Shown here in pieces: positions 43,659 through 53,288 of a DNA stretch of 64,000 nt. The notes beneath the pieces were generated by a model that was not told where the DNA came from, did not search any database, and worked only from the letters and a program-made list of their open reading frames with translations. The translations under genes were made by a program, and so were the position numbers. Numbering within the stretch: the first letter of the stretch is position 1; every line of letters starts with the position of its first letter. The stretch is taken from the NCBI GenBank assembly GCA_022482545.1, contig JAKVOZ010000009.1, positions 1 through 64,000 of the forward strand. The letters are read 5' to 3'. This DNA comes from Bacteroidales bacterium (GTDB taxonomy: Bacteria; Bacteroidota; Bacteroidia; Bacteroidales; P3).

Positions 43659-44504
43659 ATGTTATTAATAGCAGATAGTGGTTCAACAAAAACAGATTGG
43701 TGTTATATAGATAAGAATGGATATAGGTTTTATTTTCAATCAAAGGGAATGAATCCATATAATATAACACAAGAGAACTTGCAAACAGAAATAGAAATGG
43801 ACGTTATGCCAAATTTGCATACATCAGACATAAAACTAATGGTGTTTTATGGTTCTGGTTGTAGCACTTGGCAGAAAAAGACTCAGATGGTAAATACTTT
43901 TTCTCAATATTTGCCACATACAGAAATACATATAGAAGATGATCTTCTTGGAGCAGCAAGAGCAACATGCGGAAGAAAAAGTGGTGTTGCAGCAATTCTT
44001 GGTACTGGCTCAAATTCTTGTCTTTATGACGGAAAACAAATAACAGAAAATCTTCCATCTCTTGGTTATGTTCTTTGTGATGAAGGCGCCGGAACAAATA
44101 TTGGAAAAATTGTTCTTAGAAACTATCTTAGAGGACAAATGCCAAAAGATATTGCTCAGCAGTTTAAATCAGAAAATCCAGGAGAAGAAGCAGATTTTTT
44201 AAATCGTCTATATAAAGGTGAAGTACCTAATTATTATATCGCATCGTTTGCTAAGTTTGCTATTCAAAGACAAAATAATCCATATTTAAGAGGAATAATA
44301 AAAGAGGCTTTTGAAAACTTTTTTAATATGCAGATAACACAATATAGTAATTATGATTTACACCCAATCAATGTTGTTGGAAGTGTGGGATATTATGCAA
44401 AAGATGTTTTTAAGGAAGTGGCAGAAAAATACAAAATGAGTGTTAATAAGATAATAAAAGCACCATTGGAAGAGTTAATAAAATATCACTTAGAAAAAGA
44501 CTAA
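43659..44504 (+). CDS. BadF/BadG/BcrA/BcrD-type ATPase, N-acetylglucosamine kinase-like
   Basis: The 281-residue ASKHA-fold protein starts MLLIADSGSTKTDWCYID (phosphate-1), with VAAILGTGSNSCLYDG (phosphate-2, about 110-125), DEGAGTNIGKIVLR, and an adenosine-like VVGSVGYYAKDVF near 233-245. The family phosphorylates N-acetylglucosamine or other amino sugars. Link to the T9SS gene before it is only positional; the terminator between them argues against cotranscription. Confidence 0.85.
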   Translation: MLLIADSGSTKTDWCYIDKNGYRFYFQSKGMNPYNITQENLQTEIEMDVMPNLHTSDIKLMVFYGSGCSTWQKKTQMVNTFSQYLPHTEIHIEDDLLGAARATCGRKSGVAAILGTGSNSCLYDGKQITENLPSLGYVLCDEGAGTNIGKIVLRNYLRGQMPKDIAQQFKSENPGEEADFLNRLYKGEVPNYYIASFAKFAIQRQNNPYLRGIIKEAFENFFNMQITQYSNYDLHPINVVGSVGYYAKDVFKEVAEKYKMSVNKIIKAPLEELIKYHLEKD

Positions 44505-44809
44505 AAAGTGCTGAAAAAATAATACGCTGTTTTATTGGTATCAACTTTTCATTTTTTGCAATTAAAACGAAGAAATATTTGCAAAAAACGAAGAAAAAAT
44601 TTTGAAGGTTTTTATTGTGTTTAATTAAGTGATAATAAATGTTTTAGAAAATAAAATAAAATTAATATTTTTTATTATATTTTTGCTTAAAAACAAAGTA
44701 AAAAAATATTAAGAAAAGAAAAAACATTTAAAAATAATGATAATTAAATAAATTATCGTAAATTTGTAAGTTAGAAAATTAGGTAAAGAATAAAATATTA
44801 AAAAATATA
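44505..44809. other. 305-bp intergenic region before purA
   Basis: It contains AAAACGAAGAA words at 44565-44600, a strongly AT-rich stretch, a TATTTTTG promoter-like site near 44685, and the purA promoter element at 44759-44766. No gene is seen. Confidence 0.5.
44759..44766 (+). promoter_or_regulatory. promoter -7 element TAAATTTG for purA
   Basis: TAAATTTG lies 44 bp before the purA ATG. Confidence 0.5.
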
Positions 44810-46114
44810 ATGAATAAAGTTGATGTACTTCTCGGATTACAATGGGGAGACGAAGGAAAAGGAAAGATAGTAGATGTTTTAACACCGAATTATGATATAA
44901 TAGCAAGATTTAATGGAGGTCCAAATGCAGGACACACATTAGAATTTAATGGAATTAAGCATGTTTTACATATTATTCCATCTGGTATTTGCCGTAAAGA
45001 GAAAGAGAATGTTATAGGTAATGGAGTTTTAATAGAGCCTGTTATCTTTCAAGAAGAGATTTCTTCATTGGAAAAGATAGGATTTTCTCCAAAAGATAAT
45101 CTTTTAATTTCAGAGAAGGCACATCTAATTGTTCCAACACATCGTTTGCTTGATGCTGCTAATGAAAAATCAAAAGGAGATAGAAAAATAGGTTCAACAT
45201 TAAAAGGAATTGGTCCGGCATATACAGATAAAATAGCAAGAACAGGTATAAGGATAGGAGATATTTTTGAAGATGATTTTATGGCTAAATATAATAAATT
45301 AAAAGATAGTCATATAAGAAATATTAAAGCATTAGGTTATCAAGTAAATGATTTTAAAATAGAAAATAAATCATTGGAGGAATATGAAAAAGAATGGTTT
45401 AATGCTATTGATTTGTTAAAGAAGTTGAAGGTTATTAATACAGAATATTATATTAATGAACAAATAAAACAAGGAAAGAAAGTTCTTGCCGAAGGAGCAC
45501 AAGGAACAATGTTGGATATTGATTTTGGGTCATATCCATTTGTTACTTCATCATCAACAGTAACAGCAGGTGTTTGCTCAGGTCTTGGAATAGCACCACA
45601 AAACATAGGCAGGGTTTTTGGAATAGTTAAAGCATATTGTACAAGAGTAGGTAGTGGACCATTTCCAACAGAATTATTTGACAACGATGGAGAAATACTT
45701 TGTCAACAAGGAAAAGAGTTTGGTTCAACAACAGGAAGGAAAAGAAGATGTGGTTGGTTAGATTTGGTTGCATTAAATTATGCTTGTATGTTGAATGGAG
45801 TTACTGACTTAATATTAATGAAGATAGATGTTTTAGATGATTTTGCTACAATAAAGATATGTAACAAATATGAAATAAAAGGAGAAAAAACAGAACATAT
45901 TCCATATAATATGGAGGAGAATAAAATCAATCCAATATATGATGAATATAAAGGATGGAAAAAGAATGTTAGTGGAGTAAGTTCATATAATGATTTACCA
46001 AAAGAAATGAAAGACTATATTGAAGAAATAGAGAAGAGAATGAATATACCAGTATCTGTTGTTTCAATAAGTCCGGATAGAAAAGATACAATATTTAGAA
46101 AAGAATTAAAATAA
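44810..46114 (+). CDS. purA: adenylosuccinate synthase
   Basis: The 434-residue enzyme joins IMP and aspartate with GTP in AMP synthesis. Conserved motifs: LGLQWGDEGKGKIVDVL (about 8-24), FNGGPNAGHTLEFNG with the catalytic His, KGIGPAYTDKIARTGIRIGD, LAEGAQGTMLDIDFGSYPFVTSS and TTGRKRRCGWLDLVAL. The normal length and intact active site make the call firm. It is followed 11 bp later by a PepSY-like gene and then the OstA-like gene, so the three may be cotranscribed. Confidence 0.97.
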   Translation: MNKVDVLLGLQWGDEGKGKIVDVLTPNYDIIARFNGGPNAGHTLEFNGIKHVLHIIPSGICRKEKENVIGNGVLIEPVIFQEEISSLEKIGFSPKDNLLISEKAHLIVPTHRLLDAANEKSKGDRKIGSTLKGIGPAYTDKIARTGIRIGDIFEDDFMAKYNKLKDSHIRNIKALGYQVNDFKIENKSLEEYEKEWFNAIDLLKKLKVINTEYYINEQIKQGKKVLAEGAQGTMLDIDFGSYPFVTSSSTVTAGVCSGLGIAPQNIGRVFGIVKAYCTRVGSGPFPTELFDNDGEILCQQGKEFGSTTGRKRRCGWLDLVALNYACMLNGVTDLILMKIDVLDDFATIKICNKYEIKGEKTEHIPYNMEENKINPIYDEYKGWKKNVSGVSSYNDLPKEMKDYIEEIEKRMNIPVSVVSISPDRKDTIFRKELK

Positions 46115-46125
46115 AAATAACCATT

Positions 46126-47205
46126 ATGAAACGTATAATAATTACAGCCATAATAGCAATTTTAGCATTAAATGTTAATGCACAACAAAAATTACGTAAA
46201 AGTGAAGTTCCACAAGAAGTTAGAATGGGATTAGAGAATACATATACTGATTACAAACTTCAAGGGTGGTATTTTGAAACAGGTCAATATGTTGCACAAA
46301 TAACAATTGACGAAAATTTAGGTAAGGTTTATTTTACGGCTGTTGGTAATTGGCAATATACGGTATTTGATGTTAGTGAGCAAGAATTGCCAACGTTGGT
46401 AGATAATTATTTTATAAACAATTATCCTGGCTATCGTATTAAAAAATCTCAATATATAGAAGATGCAAGTGGAGATAATTATTACAGATTAATAATAGCA
46501 ATGAAAGGTGTTAATCAAACGGAGTATGAGATGATATTTGATCCAAGAGGAAAATTAACAAAGACAAATGCACCTGATCCTGATTTTGTGAAGAAAGATT
46601 ATATTGCACGTTTAAATCCAGAAGCTATTGAGTATCGTCAAAAGAAGATGGCAGAAAGAGAAGGAATACAAGGAGAGGGTATTCAAGTTGATGTTGAAAA
46701 GGAAAAAGCAAAAGCAAAGAATAGTAAAGAAGTTAAGATTGAAGCACCAGAGAATGTTGATGTTCCAAAGATACCAGATGCTGTAACAAAATCATTTAAG
46801 AAAAAGAATCCAAGAGCAGAGGTTAAAAAATGGGAACAAGATAAAGATACATACAAAGCATATTATGATAAAAGAGGAGTAGAAGTTCAAATGTCTTTGA
46901 AAGAAGATGGAACAGTTATGAGTACAACTTCGGAAATAAACAAAGACCGTTACCCTCGTTTAATAACAAAAGATTTGGGAATAAGATACCCAAAAGCAAA
47001 AATAGAAAAATTTCAAAAAGTTGAATATGATACTAAATATAAGAAATCAGTTACAGATCAAAAGATTGAGAACTATTATTATATTGAGTTGACAGAGAAG
47101 ATAAAAGGCAAAAGAGATAAAAAACATATAAAACTTACTTATGATAAATCTTATAAATATCAAGGTTTAGCAGGAAGTACAGATGAATACGAAGAAGAAG
47201 AATAG
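46126..47205 (+). CDS. secreted PepSY-like repeat protein
   Basis: The 359-residue exported protein has a signal peptide (MKRIIITAIIAILALNVNAQ) and at least three repeats that begin with basic-hydrophobic segments such as VPQEVRMGLENTYTDYKLQGWYFETGQYVAQI and VPKIPDAVTKSFKKKNPRAEVKKWEQDKDTY; these resemble the PepSY-like / DUF2874 repeats of Bacteroidota periplasmic proteins. A very basic linker (about 175-215) lies between. The function is unknown. The stop directly abuts the OstA-like start. Confidence 0.75.
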   Translation: MKRIIITAIIAILALNVNAQQKLRKSEVPQEVRMGLENTYTDYKLQGWYFETGQYVAQITIDENLGKVYFTAVGNWQYTVFDVSEQELPTLVDNYFINNYPGYRIKKSQYIEDASGDNYYRLIIAMKGVNQTEYEMIFDPRGKLTKTNAPDPDFVKKDYIARLNPEAIEYRQKKMAEREGIQGEGIQVDVEKEKAKAKNSKEVKIEAPENVDVPKIPDAVTKSFKKKNPRAEVKKWEQDKDTYKAYYDKRGVEVQMSLKEDGTVMSTTSEINKDRYPRLITKDLGIRYPKAKIEKFQKVEYDTKYKKSVTDQKIENYYYIELTEKIKGKRDKKHIKLTYDKSYKYQGLAGSTDEYEEEE

Positions 47206-48741
47206 ATGATTAAGAAGTCATTCATAATAATAGTAATATTATTCTTAATCACACCATTAGTTTATAGTCAAAAGAGTATACAATATCGTTCAGATGTGGG
47301 AAAAATAAATCCAGAGAATCCGAACGATATTACTCTTATAGGACATGTTGAATTTAAACATAATGGATTGATTATGTATTGTGATTCTGCAATATATAAT
47401 AAAAAAGATAATTATTTCATTGCATTTAATCATATTAATATATATGATAATGATACTATTCATTTGTCAGGAGATTTATTGAATTATGATGGAAAAACAA
47501 GAATAGCAGAACTAAGTGGTGAAAAAGTTATTCTTGAAGATGGTAAAGTAACAATGCAAACAAATTATCTTGTATTAGATAGAGTTGTTAATGTTGTTAG
47601 ATATGTAAGTGGAGCAAATATTTGGGATAATAAAAACACACTAAAAAGTACAGAAGGAATATATTTTGTTGATGATAAAGTATTTAATTTTCTTTATAAC
47701 GTAGAAATAACATCACCAAAGGCAAATATTAATTCTGATTCTCTTATCTATAACACAAAGACAGAGAAAGCAACATTTATTGGTCCAACCGTTATTAACG
47801 CAAAAGATAGTACAATAATAAAAACTACGCAAGGCGATTATAATACAAAGACAGATGAAGTGTATTCAGAAAAGAATGCGGAGATTTACACAAAAGATCA
47901 ATATATTACAAGCGATACATTATATTATAATAAGAAAAAGAAGATTGGGTATGCTTATGGAAATGTTTTTGTAAAAGATACAACAAACAATATTATTCTT
48001 AATTGTGATAAGGCAACTCTTGATAAAATTGACACTTTGTCATATTCTATTCTGACAGGTAAAATACTTTGCAGACAGATAGATAATCAAGATACTTTAT
48101 ATTTTCATTCAGATACAATAGTTGTAAATATGGATACGTCATTCAAAGCAAAAACTTTGATAGCATATAATCATTGCAAGTTTTTTAGAAATGATTTTCA
48201 AGGGGCAGCTGAATGGATGAAGTATAATGTTGAAGATTCAATATTAACGATGATAAAAAGGCCAATACTTTGGAGTGAAGAAAGTCAGATAACCTCAGAT
48301 ACAATTGTTATGTATACAACAAAAAAAGGTGGAATAAAGAAATTGTTTATGTATCCTAATGCTTTGATTGTTCAAAATTCAGATACAACAACGAGTGAGT
48401 ACTTTAATCAAATTTTTGGCAAACATTTAGTTGGATATTTTGAAAAGAATAAGATATATTTTGCAGAAATAGAAGGGAATAGTCAGAGTATTTATTATGT
48501 TTGGGACGAAAAAAAGAATAGAAAAAAAACATTGACAGGAGTAAATATAGGAAGAAGTCAAAAAACACGATTATATTTTAAGAAAGGTAAAGTAAAAAGT
48601 ATGTCAGCAATTAATAATCCAGAATATTATATTGATGATGACACAAAAGTTTCTCAAACAGACAAACGTTTGAAAGGCTTCATTTGGGAGATAAAAGAAA
48701 AACCACTAAAACCTATAGATGTTTTTGTGGAAAGAAAATGA
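47206..48741 (+). CDS. LptA/OstA-like outer-membrane biogenesis protein
   Basis: The 511-residue protein has a signal peptide (1-22) and a long run of OstA-like beta-jellyroll repeats: a first block with VEFKHNGLIMYCDSAIYNKKDNYFIAFNHINIY-type sequence, then ALIYNTKTEKATFIGPT-like and YNKKKKIGYAYGNVFV segments. Bacteroidota OstA-like proteins are thought to help carry lipopolysaccharide across the periplasm. It begins at the base after the PepSY-like stop. The basic C-terminal part is unassigned. Confidence 0.85.
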   Translation: MIKKSFIIIVILFLITPLVYSQKSIQYRSDVGKINPENPNDITLIGHVEFKHNGLIMYCDSAIYNKKDNYFIAFNHINIYDNDTIHLSGDLLNYDGKTRIAELSGEKVILEDGKVTMQTNYLVLDRVVNVVRYVSGANIWDNKNTLKSTEGIYFVDDKVFNFLYNVEITSPKANINSDSLIYNTKTEKATFIGPTVINAKDSTIIKTTQGDYNTKTDEVYSEKNAEIYTKDQYITSDTLYYNKKKKIGYAYGNVFVKDTTNNIILNCDKATLDKIDTLSYSILTGKILCRQIDNQDTLYFHSDTIVVNMDTSFKAKTLIAYNHCKFFRNDFQGAAEWMKYNVEDSILTMIKRPILWSEESQITSDTIVMYTTKKGGIKKLFMYPNALIVQNSDTTTSEYFNQIFGKHLVGYFEKNKIYFAEIEGNSQSIYYVWDEKKNRKKTLTGVNIGRSQKTRLYFKKGKVKSMSAINNPEYYIDDDTKVSQTDKRLKGFIWEIKEKPLKPIDVFVERK

Positions 48742-48785
48742 CATAATGGCATAAAAATAAAAAAGGAATGAAATTTGAATAGGTT

Positions 48786-49424
48786 ATGAAGAAGAAATTT
48801 ATTAAAAAATTTAAAGAAATGACAGACAAGAAACAAAATAATAAAGAACAACAAGAACAAAATAAAACTATTGAGAACAACACTGAGCAAACAACAACTC
48901 AAAAAGAAGCACAAAAAGATAATAATCAAGAAAAGCAAGATAATCAAGAAAAGAAACATGATAAGAAAGAGACCATAGAAGACCTTGGACAAAAACTTAT
49001 AGAGATGAATGATAAATATCTTAGATTGTATTCTGAGTTTGAGAATTATAGGAAAAGGACAAACAAAGAAAGAATAGATATGATTCAAAATGCTTCAGAA
49101 GAGATGATAAAAGAATTGTTGCCAGTTGTTGATGATTATGAGAGAGCAATAGATGCAATGACTAAGGAAAATGATTCAAACTTAGATAAAACAAAAGAAG
49201 GTTTAGTTTTGATATATAATAAATTAATAAATATTTTAACTAAAAAAGGATTAAAAGTTATAGAAGCAAAAGGACAACCATTTGATGAAAATATACATGA
49301 AGCAGTTACTCAATTTCCTGCACAAAAAGAAGAAGATAAAGGCAAGGTTATTGAAGAAGTGTTGAAAGGTTATTATTTGAATAATAAAGTAATTCGTTAT
49401 TCAAAAGTTGTTGTTGCAATTTAA
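48786..49424 (+). CDS. grpE: nucleotide exchange factor GrpE
   Basis: The 212-residue protein releases ADP from DnaK. A long Gln/Lys/Asn-rich low-complexity N-terminal segment (about 10-65) precedes the GrpE coiled coil (LGQKLIEMNDKYLRLYSEFENYRKRTNKERIDM) and the C-terminal wing with VIEAKGQPFDENIHEAVTQFPA. It is longer than many GrpE because of the N-terminal extension. dnaJ follows 44 bp later; dnaK is not in the window and no CIRCE element was seen. Confidence 0.95.
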   Translation: MKKKFIKKFKEMTDKKQNNKEQQEQNKTIENNTEQTTTQKEAQKDNNQEKQDNQEKKHDKKETIEDLGQKLIEMNDKYLRLYSEFENYRKRTNKERIDMIQNASEEMIKELLPVVDDYERAIDAMTKENDSNLDKTKEGLVLIYNKLINILTKKGLKVIEAKGQPFDENIHEAVTQFPAQKEEDKGKVIEEVLKGYYLNNKVIRYSKVVVAI

Positions 49425-49468
49425 TAATAAAATAATAAAAAACGAAATAGAGGTAAGGTAAGAATATT

Positions 49469-50626
49469 ATGGCTAAAAGAGATTATTATGAAGTGCTTGG
49501 AGTAAGCAAGGATGCAAGTGAAGATGAATTGAAGAAAGCCTATCGTAAGTTGGCATTAAAATATCATCCAGATAGAAATCCTGGCGATAAAGAAGCAGAA
49601 GAGAAGTTTAAAGAAGCAGCAGAAGCATATAATGTTTTGAGCAATAAAGAAAAAAGAGCTCAATATGACCAATTCGGTGAAGCAGGATTAAATGGGCAAG
49701 GAGGCTTTTCAGGAGCTGATATGTCAATGGATGATATTTTCAGTATGTTTGGTGATTTGTTTAATGGGCAAGGAGGCTTTTCGGGATTTAGTGGTTTCGG
49801 TGGCTCAAGGACAAGAGGCGGAAGAAGAGTTAATAAAGGTAGTTCGTTGAGAGTTAGAATAAAACTAACATTGGAAGATATTGATAAAGGGGTAGAAAAG
49901 AAAATAAAAGTAAATAAATATGTTACCTGCAAGACATGTTCAGGCACAGGAGCAAAGCCAGGAAGCGGAACAACAACATGTGGTCAATGTGGAGGAAGCG
50001 GATACATTATTCAAACACAAAGGATTATTCTTGGCCAAATGCAGACTCAAAGTATTTGTCCAACATGTGGAGGAGAAGGCAAAGTGATAAAAGATAAATG
50101 TAATGATTGTCATGGAGATGGAATAGTAAAAGGAGAAGAAATCATAACATTAAATATACCTGCTGGTGTAGCTGATGGAATGCAGTTGTCTTTTGCAGGA
50201 AAAGGTAATGCGGGAGCAAGAAATGGAATAAATGGAGATTTAATTGTTTCAATAGAAGAAATACCGCACGAAAATTTTGAAAGAGATGGAAATAATCTTT
50301 GTTTGCAAACATATATTACTTTTCCACAAGCAGTTATGGGAACAAGCATTGAGGTTCCTACATTGACAGGAAAAGTTAAGTTTAAGATAGAACAAGGAAT
50401 GCCAAGTGGTAAGATTTATCGTTTGAAAGGTAAAGGATTGCCCGATGTTAATAATCCATATCGCAGAGGAGACCTTTTGGTTAGAGTAGATGTATGGGTG
50501 CCAAAAAGTTCTACAAAAGAAGAAAAAGAAGTATTGAAAAAATTAGAGGATTTTGAAGATTTTAAACCTAATCCAACATCAAAAGAAAAAAGTTTCTTTG
50601 ATAAAATGAAAGATATGTTTTCATAA
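49469..50626 (+). CDS. dnaJ: chaperone DnaJ
   Basis: The 385-residue Hsp40 delivers substrates to DnaK. The J domain has YHPDRNPGD (HPD at about 33-35), a Gly/Phe-rich region follows (about 75-115), then four CxxCxGxG zinc repeats ([32 protein letters not shown], about 153-220) and the C-terminal substrate domains. Length and order are standard. It is paired with grpE. Confidence 0.97.
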   Translation: MAKRDYYEVLGVSKDASEDELKKAYRKLALKYHPDRNPGDKEAEEKFKEAAEAYNVLSNKEKRAQYDQFGEAGLNGQGGFSGADMSMDDIFSMFGDLFNGQGGFSGFSGFGGSRTRGGRRVNKGSSLRVRIKLTLEDIDKGVEKKIKVNKYVTCKTCSGTGAKPGSGTTTCGQCGGSGYIIQTQRIILGQMQTQSICPTCGGEGKVIKDKCNDCHGDGIVKGEEIITLNIPAGVADGMQLSFAGKGNAGARNGINGDLIVSIEEIPHENFERDGNNLCLQTYITFPQAVMGTSIEVPTLTGKVKFKIEQGMPSGKIYRLKGKGLPDVNNPYRRGDLLVRVDVWVPKSSTKEEKEVLKKLEDFEDFKPNPTSKEKSFFDKMKDMFS

Positions 50627-50667
50627 TTATATAAGTGAATAATAATATTTATACACAATGAAGAATT

Positions 50668-51495
50668 ATGAAAATATATAACAAAAAAACTATTCTATTA
50701 TCATTGCTCGTTTTATTGTCTTTAAATGTTTTTGCACAGAAAGATAAAGAACAATATGAATTAATTTTTGAAGATGATTTTACTAAGCCATATATTGATA
50801 CTAATAAATGGCAAGTTAGCTCAGGAGTATTAAAAGATGCAACATTTCTTTTTGAGAAGGCAATCTTAAAGCAAGAAAACATTGTTGTTAAAGAGGGTAT
50901 TTTAAATATAATATCAAAAAGAGATACAACATTAAACCAAACATTTGATACAATAAAGAGAGATTTCTTTTTTTCAACAGGTAAAATAATCTCAAAGCAG
51001 ATGTTTCCAATAGGAGTTAAGATTGAAGCAAAAATTAAACTACCAAAAGCTCAAGGATTATGGTCTGCTTTTTGGCTTTATGGGCAACAAGATGGGTCAT
51101 ATAATGAATTAGATATTTTTGAAACGAATACAAATAAGAAAGCAATAACAACTAATATGTATTATGATGCTTCTGGTGATTACAATAAGGCTATAAGTAA
51201 TTTTAAAAAGAGTTATATAAAACTTTTCTTTATGGGATATACTTGGAAGTATATTACATCACATTTTTGTGTTTATACAGTTGTTTGGGATAAAGACGAA
51301 ATAAGATTTCTTATTGATGGAAAGGAGTTTAGAACAGTTAAGGCAAAAAATAATAAATCATCTTATCCTGTTTCACCAATGTCTGTTATATTAAATACAG
51401 CAGTTTTACCACATGATTATGAAAAACCGAAAGATGATTCATTATTGCCAGATAGAATGCAAGTAGATTATATAAAGGTTTATCAAAAAAAATAA
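50668..51495 (+). CDS. glycoside hydrolase family 16
   Basis: The 275-residue secreted protein has a signal peptide (MKIYNKKTILLSLLVLLSLNVFAQ) and a GH16 concanavalin-type fold with the catalytic ExDxxE-type motif NELDIFE (about 147-152), preceded by AQGLWSAFWLYG, and the C-terminal MQVDYIKVYQK typical of the family. GH16 enzymes cut beta-1,3/1,4-glucans, agars and related glycans; the substrate cannot be read here. No SusC/D genes lie nearby, so it is not an obvious polysaccharide utilisation locus. Confidence 0.92.
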   Translation: MKIYNKKTILLSLLVLLSLNVFAQKDKEQYELIFEDDFTKPYIDTNKWQVSSGVLKDATFLFEKAILKQENIVVKEGILNIISKRDTTLNQTFDTIKRDFFFSTGKIISKQMFPIGVKIEAKIKLPKAQGLWSAFWLYGQQDGSYNELDIFETNTNKKAITTNMYYDASGDYNKAISNFKKSYIKLFFMGYTWKYITSHFCVYTVVWDKDEIRFLIDGKEFRTVKAKNNKSSYPVSPMSVILNTAVLPHDYEKPKDDSLLPDRMQVDYIKVYQKK

Positions 51496-51517
51496 ATATT
51501 TTTTTAATATCAAAAAT

Positions 51518-51640
51518 TAGTTCTTTATTCCGTTAAAATGGATTGCTATTCTAATAAAATAGAATAGCAATCCATTTTTTTATCTCTTTATTCTATTTCA
51601 GTGGAATCAAGAACTATTTTACTATGTCTTTTTATTGATA
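51518..51640. repeat. 21-bp modular repeat array with terminator hairpin
   Basis: The words TAGTTCTTT, AGCAATCCA and its complement TGGATTGCT, TATCTCTTT and AAGAACTA follow one another in both orientations. Confidence 0.75.
51537..51582 (+). terminator. 17-bp perfect hairpin with T-run after GH16
   Basis: AATGGATTGCTATTCTA (51537-51553) pairs exactly with 51560-51576 across a 6-nt loop, and a run of seven T begins within the right arm end (51575-51581). This is a good intrinsic terminator made from 21-bp-family words, 41 bp after the GH16 stop. Confidence 0.75.
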
Positions 51641-51774
51641 ATTTAATAAGAAAATTAATAAAAACACCTAATTATTTTCCTAATTTACAAAATATAACTT
51701 ATTGATTTATAATATTGATTTATTGTGAATATTAAATATTTTCATTTTTTTTAATTATGAAATGATTTTTTCAA

Positions 51775-51782
51775 TATCTTTG
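51775..51782 (+). promoter_or_regulatory. promoter -7 element TATCTTTG for the K+ channel gene
   Basis: TATCTTTGCC lies 29 bp before the ATG at 51811. Confidence 0.55.
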
Positions 51783-51810
51783 CCAGCCGAATTTTAATAA
51801 ATTAAATGAA

Positions 51811-53181
51811 ATGAAAAACAACAACAAAATTAAATCATTCTTTTATAAGTTTGATTTTGAGAGGCTTTTAACGTTTGGTTATATATCAAAACTACCTCAA
51901 AGAAACCTTCTTATAGGTTATTTCTCTTATATAGTTTTTGGAATCATTCTTCTTATGCTTCCTTTTTCTCATAAAGTGCCAATAAGTTTTGTGGATAATC
52001 TTTTTAATGTTACTTCTGCTATATCAACGACGGGGCTTGCCACAGTAGATATAGTTAATAGTTATACGTTTTTTGGTCAGTTTGTAATATTGTTTCTTGT
52101 CCAAATGGGAGGGATTGGTTATATGACATTATCTTCTTATATAATGTATCGTATGACACATCATTTTATGAGAATAAAAAACGGTGTTATGCGAGCTTCT
52201 TTTACTCTTCCAGCGGAATTTGATATGCAAACATTAGTAAGAGATGTAATAAAATTCACTTTTATAATAGAACTTGTTGGAGCGTTGTTATTGTGGCTAT
52301 TTTTTGCAATGGATAAAGCTCCTATGCCGTTTTGGAATGGTATATTTATTTCTATTTCTGCTTTTTGTACTGCTGGATTTAGTCTTTTTCACAATTCATT
52401 AACTATTTTTGATACAAATGTAGGAGTAAATATTGTCGTAGATATTTTATGTATAATAGGAGCAATGGGATTTATATTTATAAGAGATGTAATGAACAAA
52501 CTAAGAGATAGAAAATATAGAATAACATTTACAACTAAAACTATTTGTGTGATAACAGTTATTTTTATAATAATTGGGACACTACAACTTTTCTTTTTTG
52601 AACCAACTTTAAAGCATTATTCAATAGGAAATAGAATAATGGTAGCATTAATGCATAGTATAGCAGCAATAAGTACATCTGGATTTAATACAATTAATTT
52701 AAATTCACTTACAATGGCATCGTTAATTACATTATCAATGTTAATGTTTATAGGGGCATCTCCTTCGGGTACAGGTGGAGGAGTGAAATCAACAACTCTT
52801 TCTGCTGTTCTTGCTTTTATATTTTGTAAATTAGGAGATAAAAGAGATGTTACAATAGGTTCTCATCGTATCCCTACGTATAGAATAGATACTGCATTAA
52901 CGGATATTATTTTTTATGGATTAATTCTTTTCATGGGAACATATATTCTTACATTTACAGAACATTTCTCTTTTACACAAATACTTGTAGAAACAACTTC
53001 TGCTCTTGGAACGGTTGGACTTACAACAGGAATAACAGCAGATGTTTCAGATGCAGGAAAAATAATACTTTCTGTTTTGATGTATATAGGTAGAGTTGGC
53101 GTGCTAACTTTTGGAAACGCTATGTTGATACGTATGAGTAAAAAAGAAAAGAATGTTGTTAATAGTGATATTGCAGTTTAG
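51811..53181 (+). CDS. Trk/Ktr-type potassium uptake channel subunit
   Basis: The 456-residue membrane protein has the four-fold TrkH/KtrB pattern, with filter-type loops NVTSAISTTGLATVD, ISAFCTAGFSLFHN, IAAISTSGFNTINL and TTSALGTVGLTTGI, and the ASPSGTGGGVKSTTLS segment (about 321-336) that gates KtrB. Ten or so hydrophobic helices are visible. It imports K+ with a cytoplasmic RCK subunit (TrkA/KtrA), which is not in the window. It has its own promoter element. Confidence 0.93.
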   Translation: MKNNNKIKSFFYKFDFERLLTFGYISKLPQRNLLIGYFSYIVFGIILLMLPFSHKVPISFVDNLFNVTSAISTTGLATVDIVNSYTFFGQFVILFLVQMGGIGYMTLSSYIMYRMTHHFMRIKNGVMRASFTLPAEFDMQTLVRDVIKFTFIIELVGALLLWLFFAMDKAPMPFWNGIFISISAFCTAGFSLFHNSLTIFDTNVGVNIVVDILCIIGAMGFIFIRDVMNKLRDRKYRITFTTKTICVITVIFIIIGTLQLFFFEPTLKHYSIGNRIMVALMHSIAAISTSGFNTINLNSLTMASLITLSMLMFIGASPSGTGGGVKSTTLSAVLAFIFCKLGDKRDVTIGSHRIPTYRIDTALTDIIFYGLILFMGTYILTFTEHFSFTQILVETTSALGTVGLTTGITADVSDAGKIILSVLMYIGRVGVLTFGNAMLIRMSKKEKNVVNSDIAV

Positions 53182-53244
53182 ATAAAAAACACTTATATTC
53201 TTCAATAAATTATCTTAATAGTTGTGGAATATAATAAAAATACT

Positions 53245-53252
53245 TATTTTTG
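53245..53252 (+). promoter_or_regulatory. promoter -7 element TATTTTTG for the S46 peptidase
   Basis: TATTTTTGC lies 36 bp before the preferred ATG at 53289 and overlaps any earlier start, supporting that ATG. Confidence 0.5.
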
Positions 53253-53288
53253 CAATTTAAATTTTCAAAACAAATAAAAGATAAAATA

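Larger units (their letters stand above)
51496..51810. other. 315-bp intergenic region with terminator and repeats
   Basis: It holds a 17-bp perfect hairpin (51537-51576), further 21-bp words to 51640, then AT-rich DNA and the promoter element of the K+ channel gene (51775-51782). No gene is seen. Confidence 0.6.

Noticed and set aside
48654-49088. Minus-strand 144-codon hydrophobic frame over grpE
   Set aside because: It is the antisense of the Gln/Lys-rich GrpE leader, which yields Phe/Leu-rich frames automatically.
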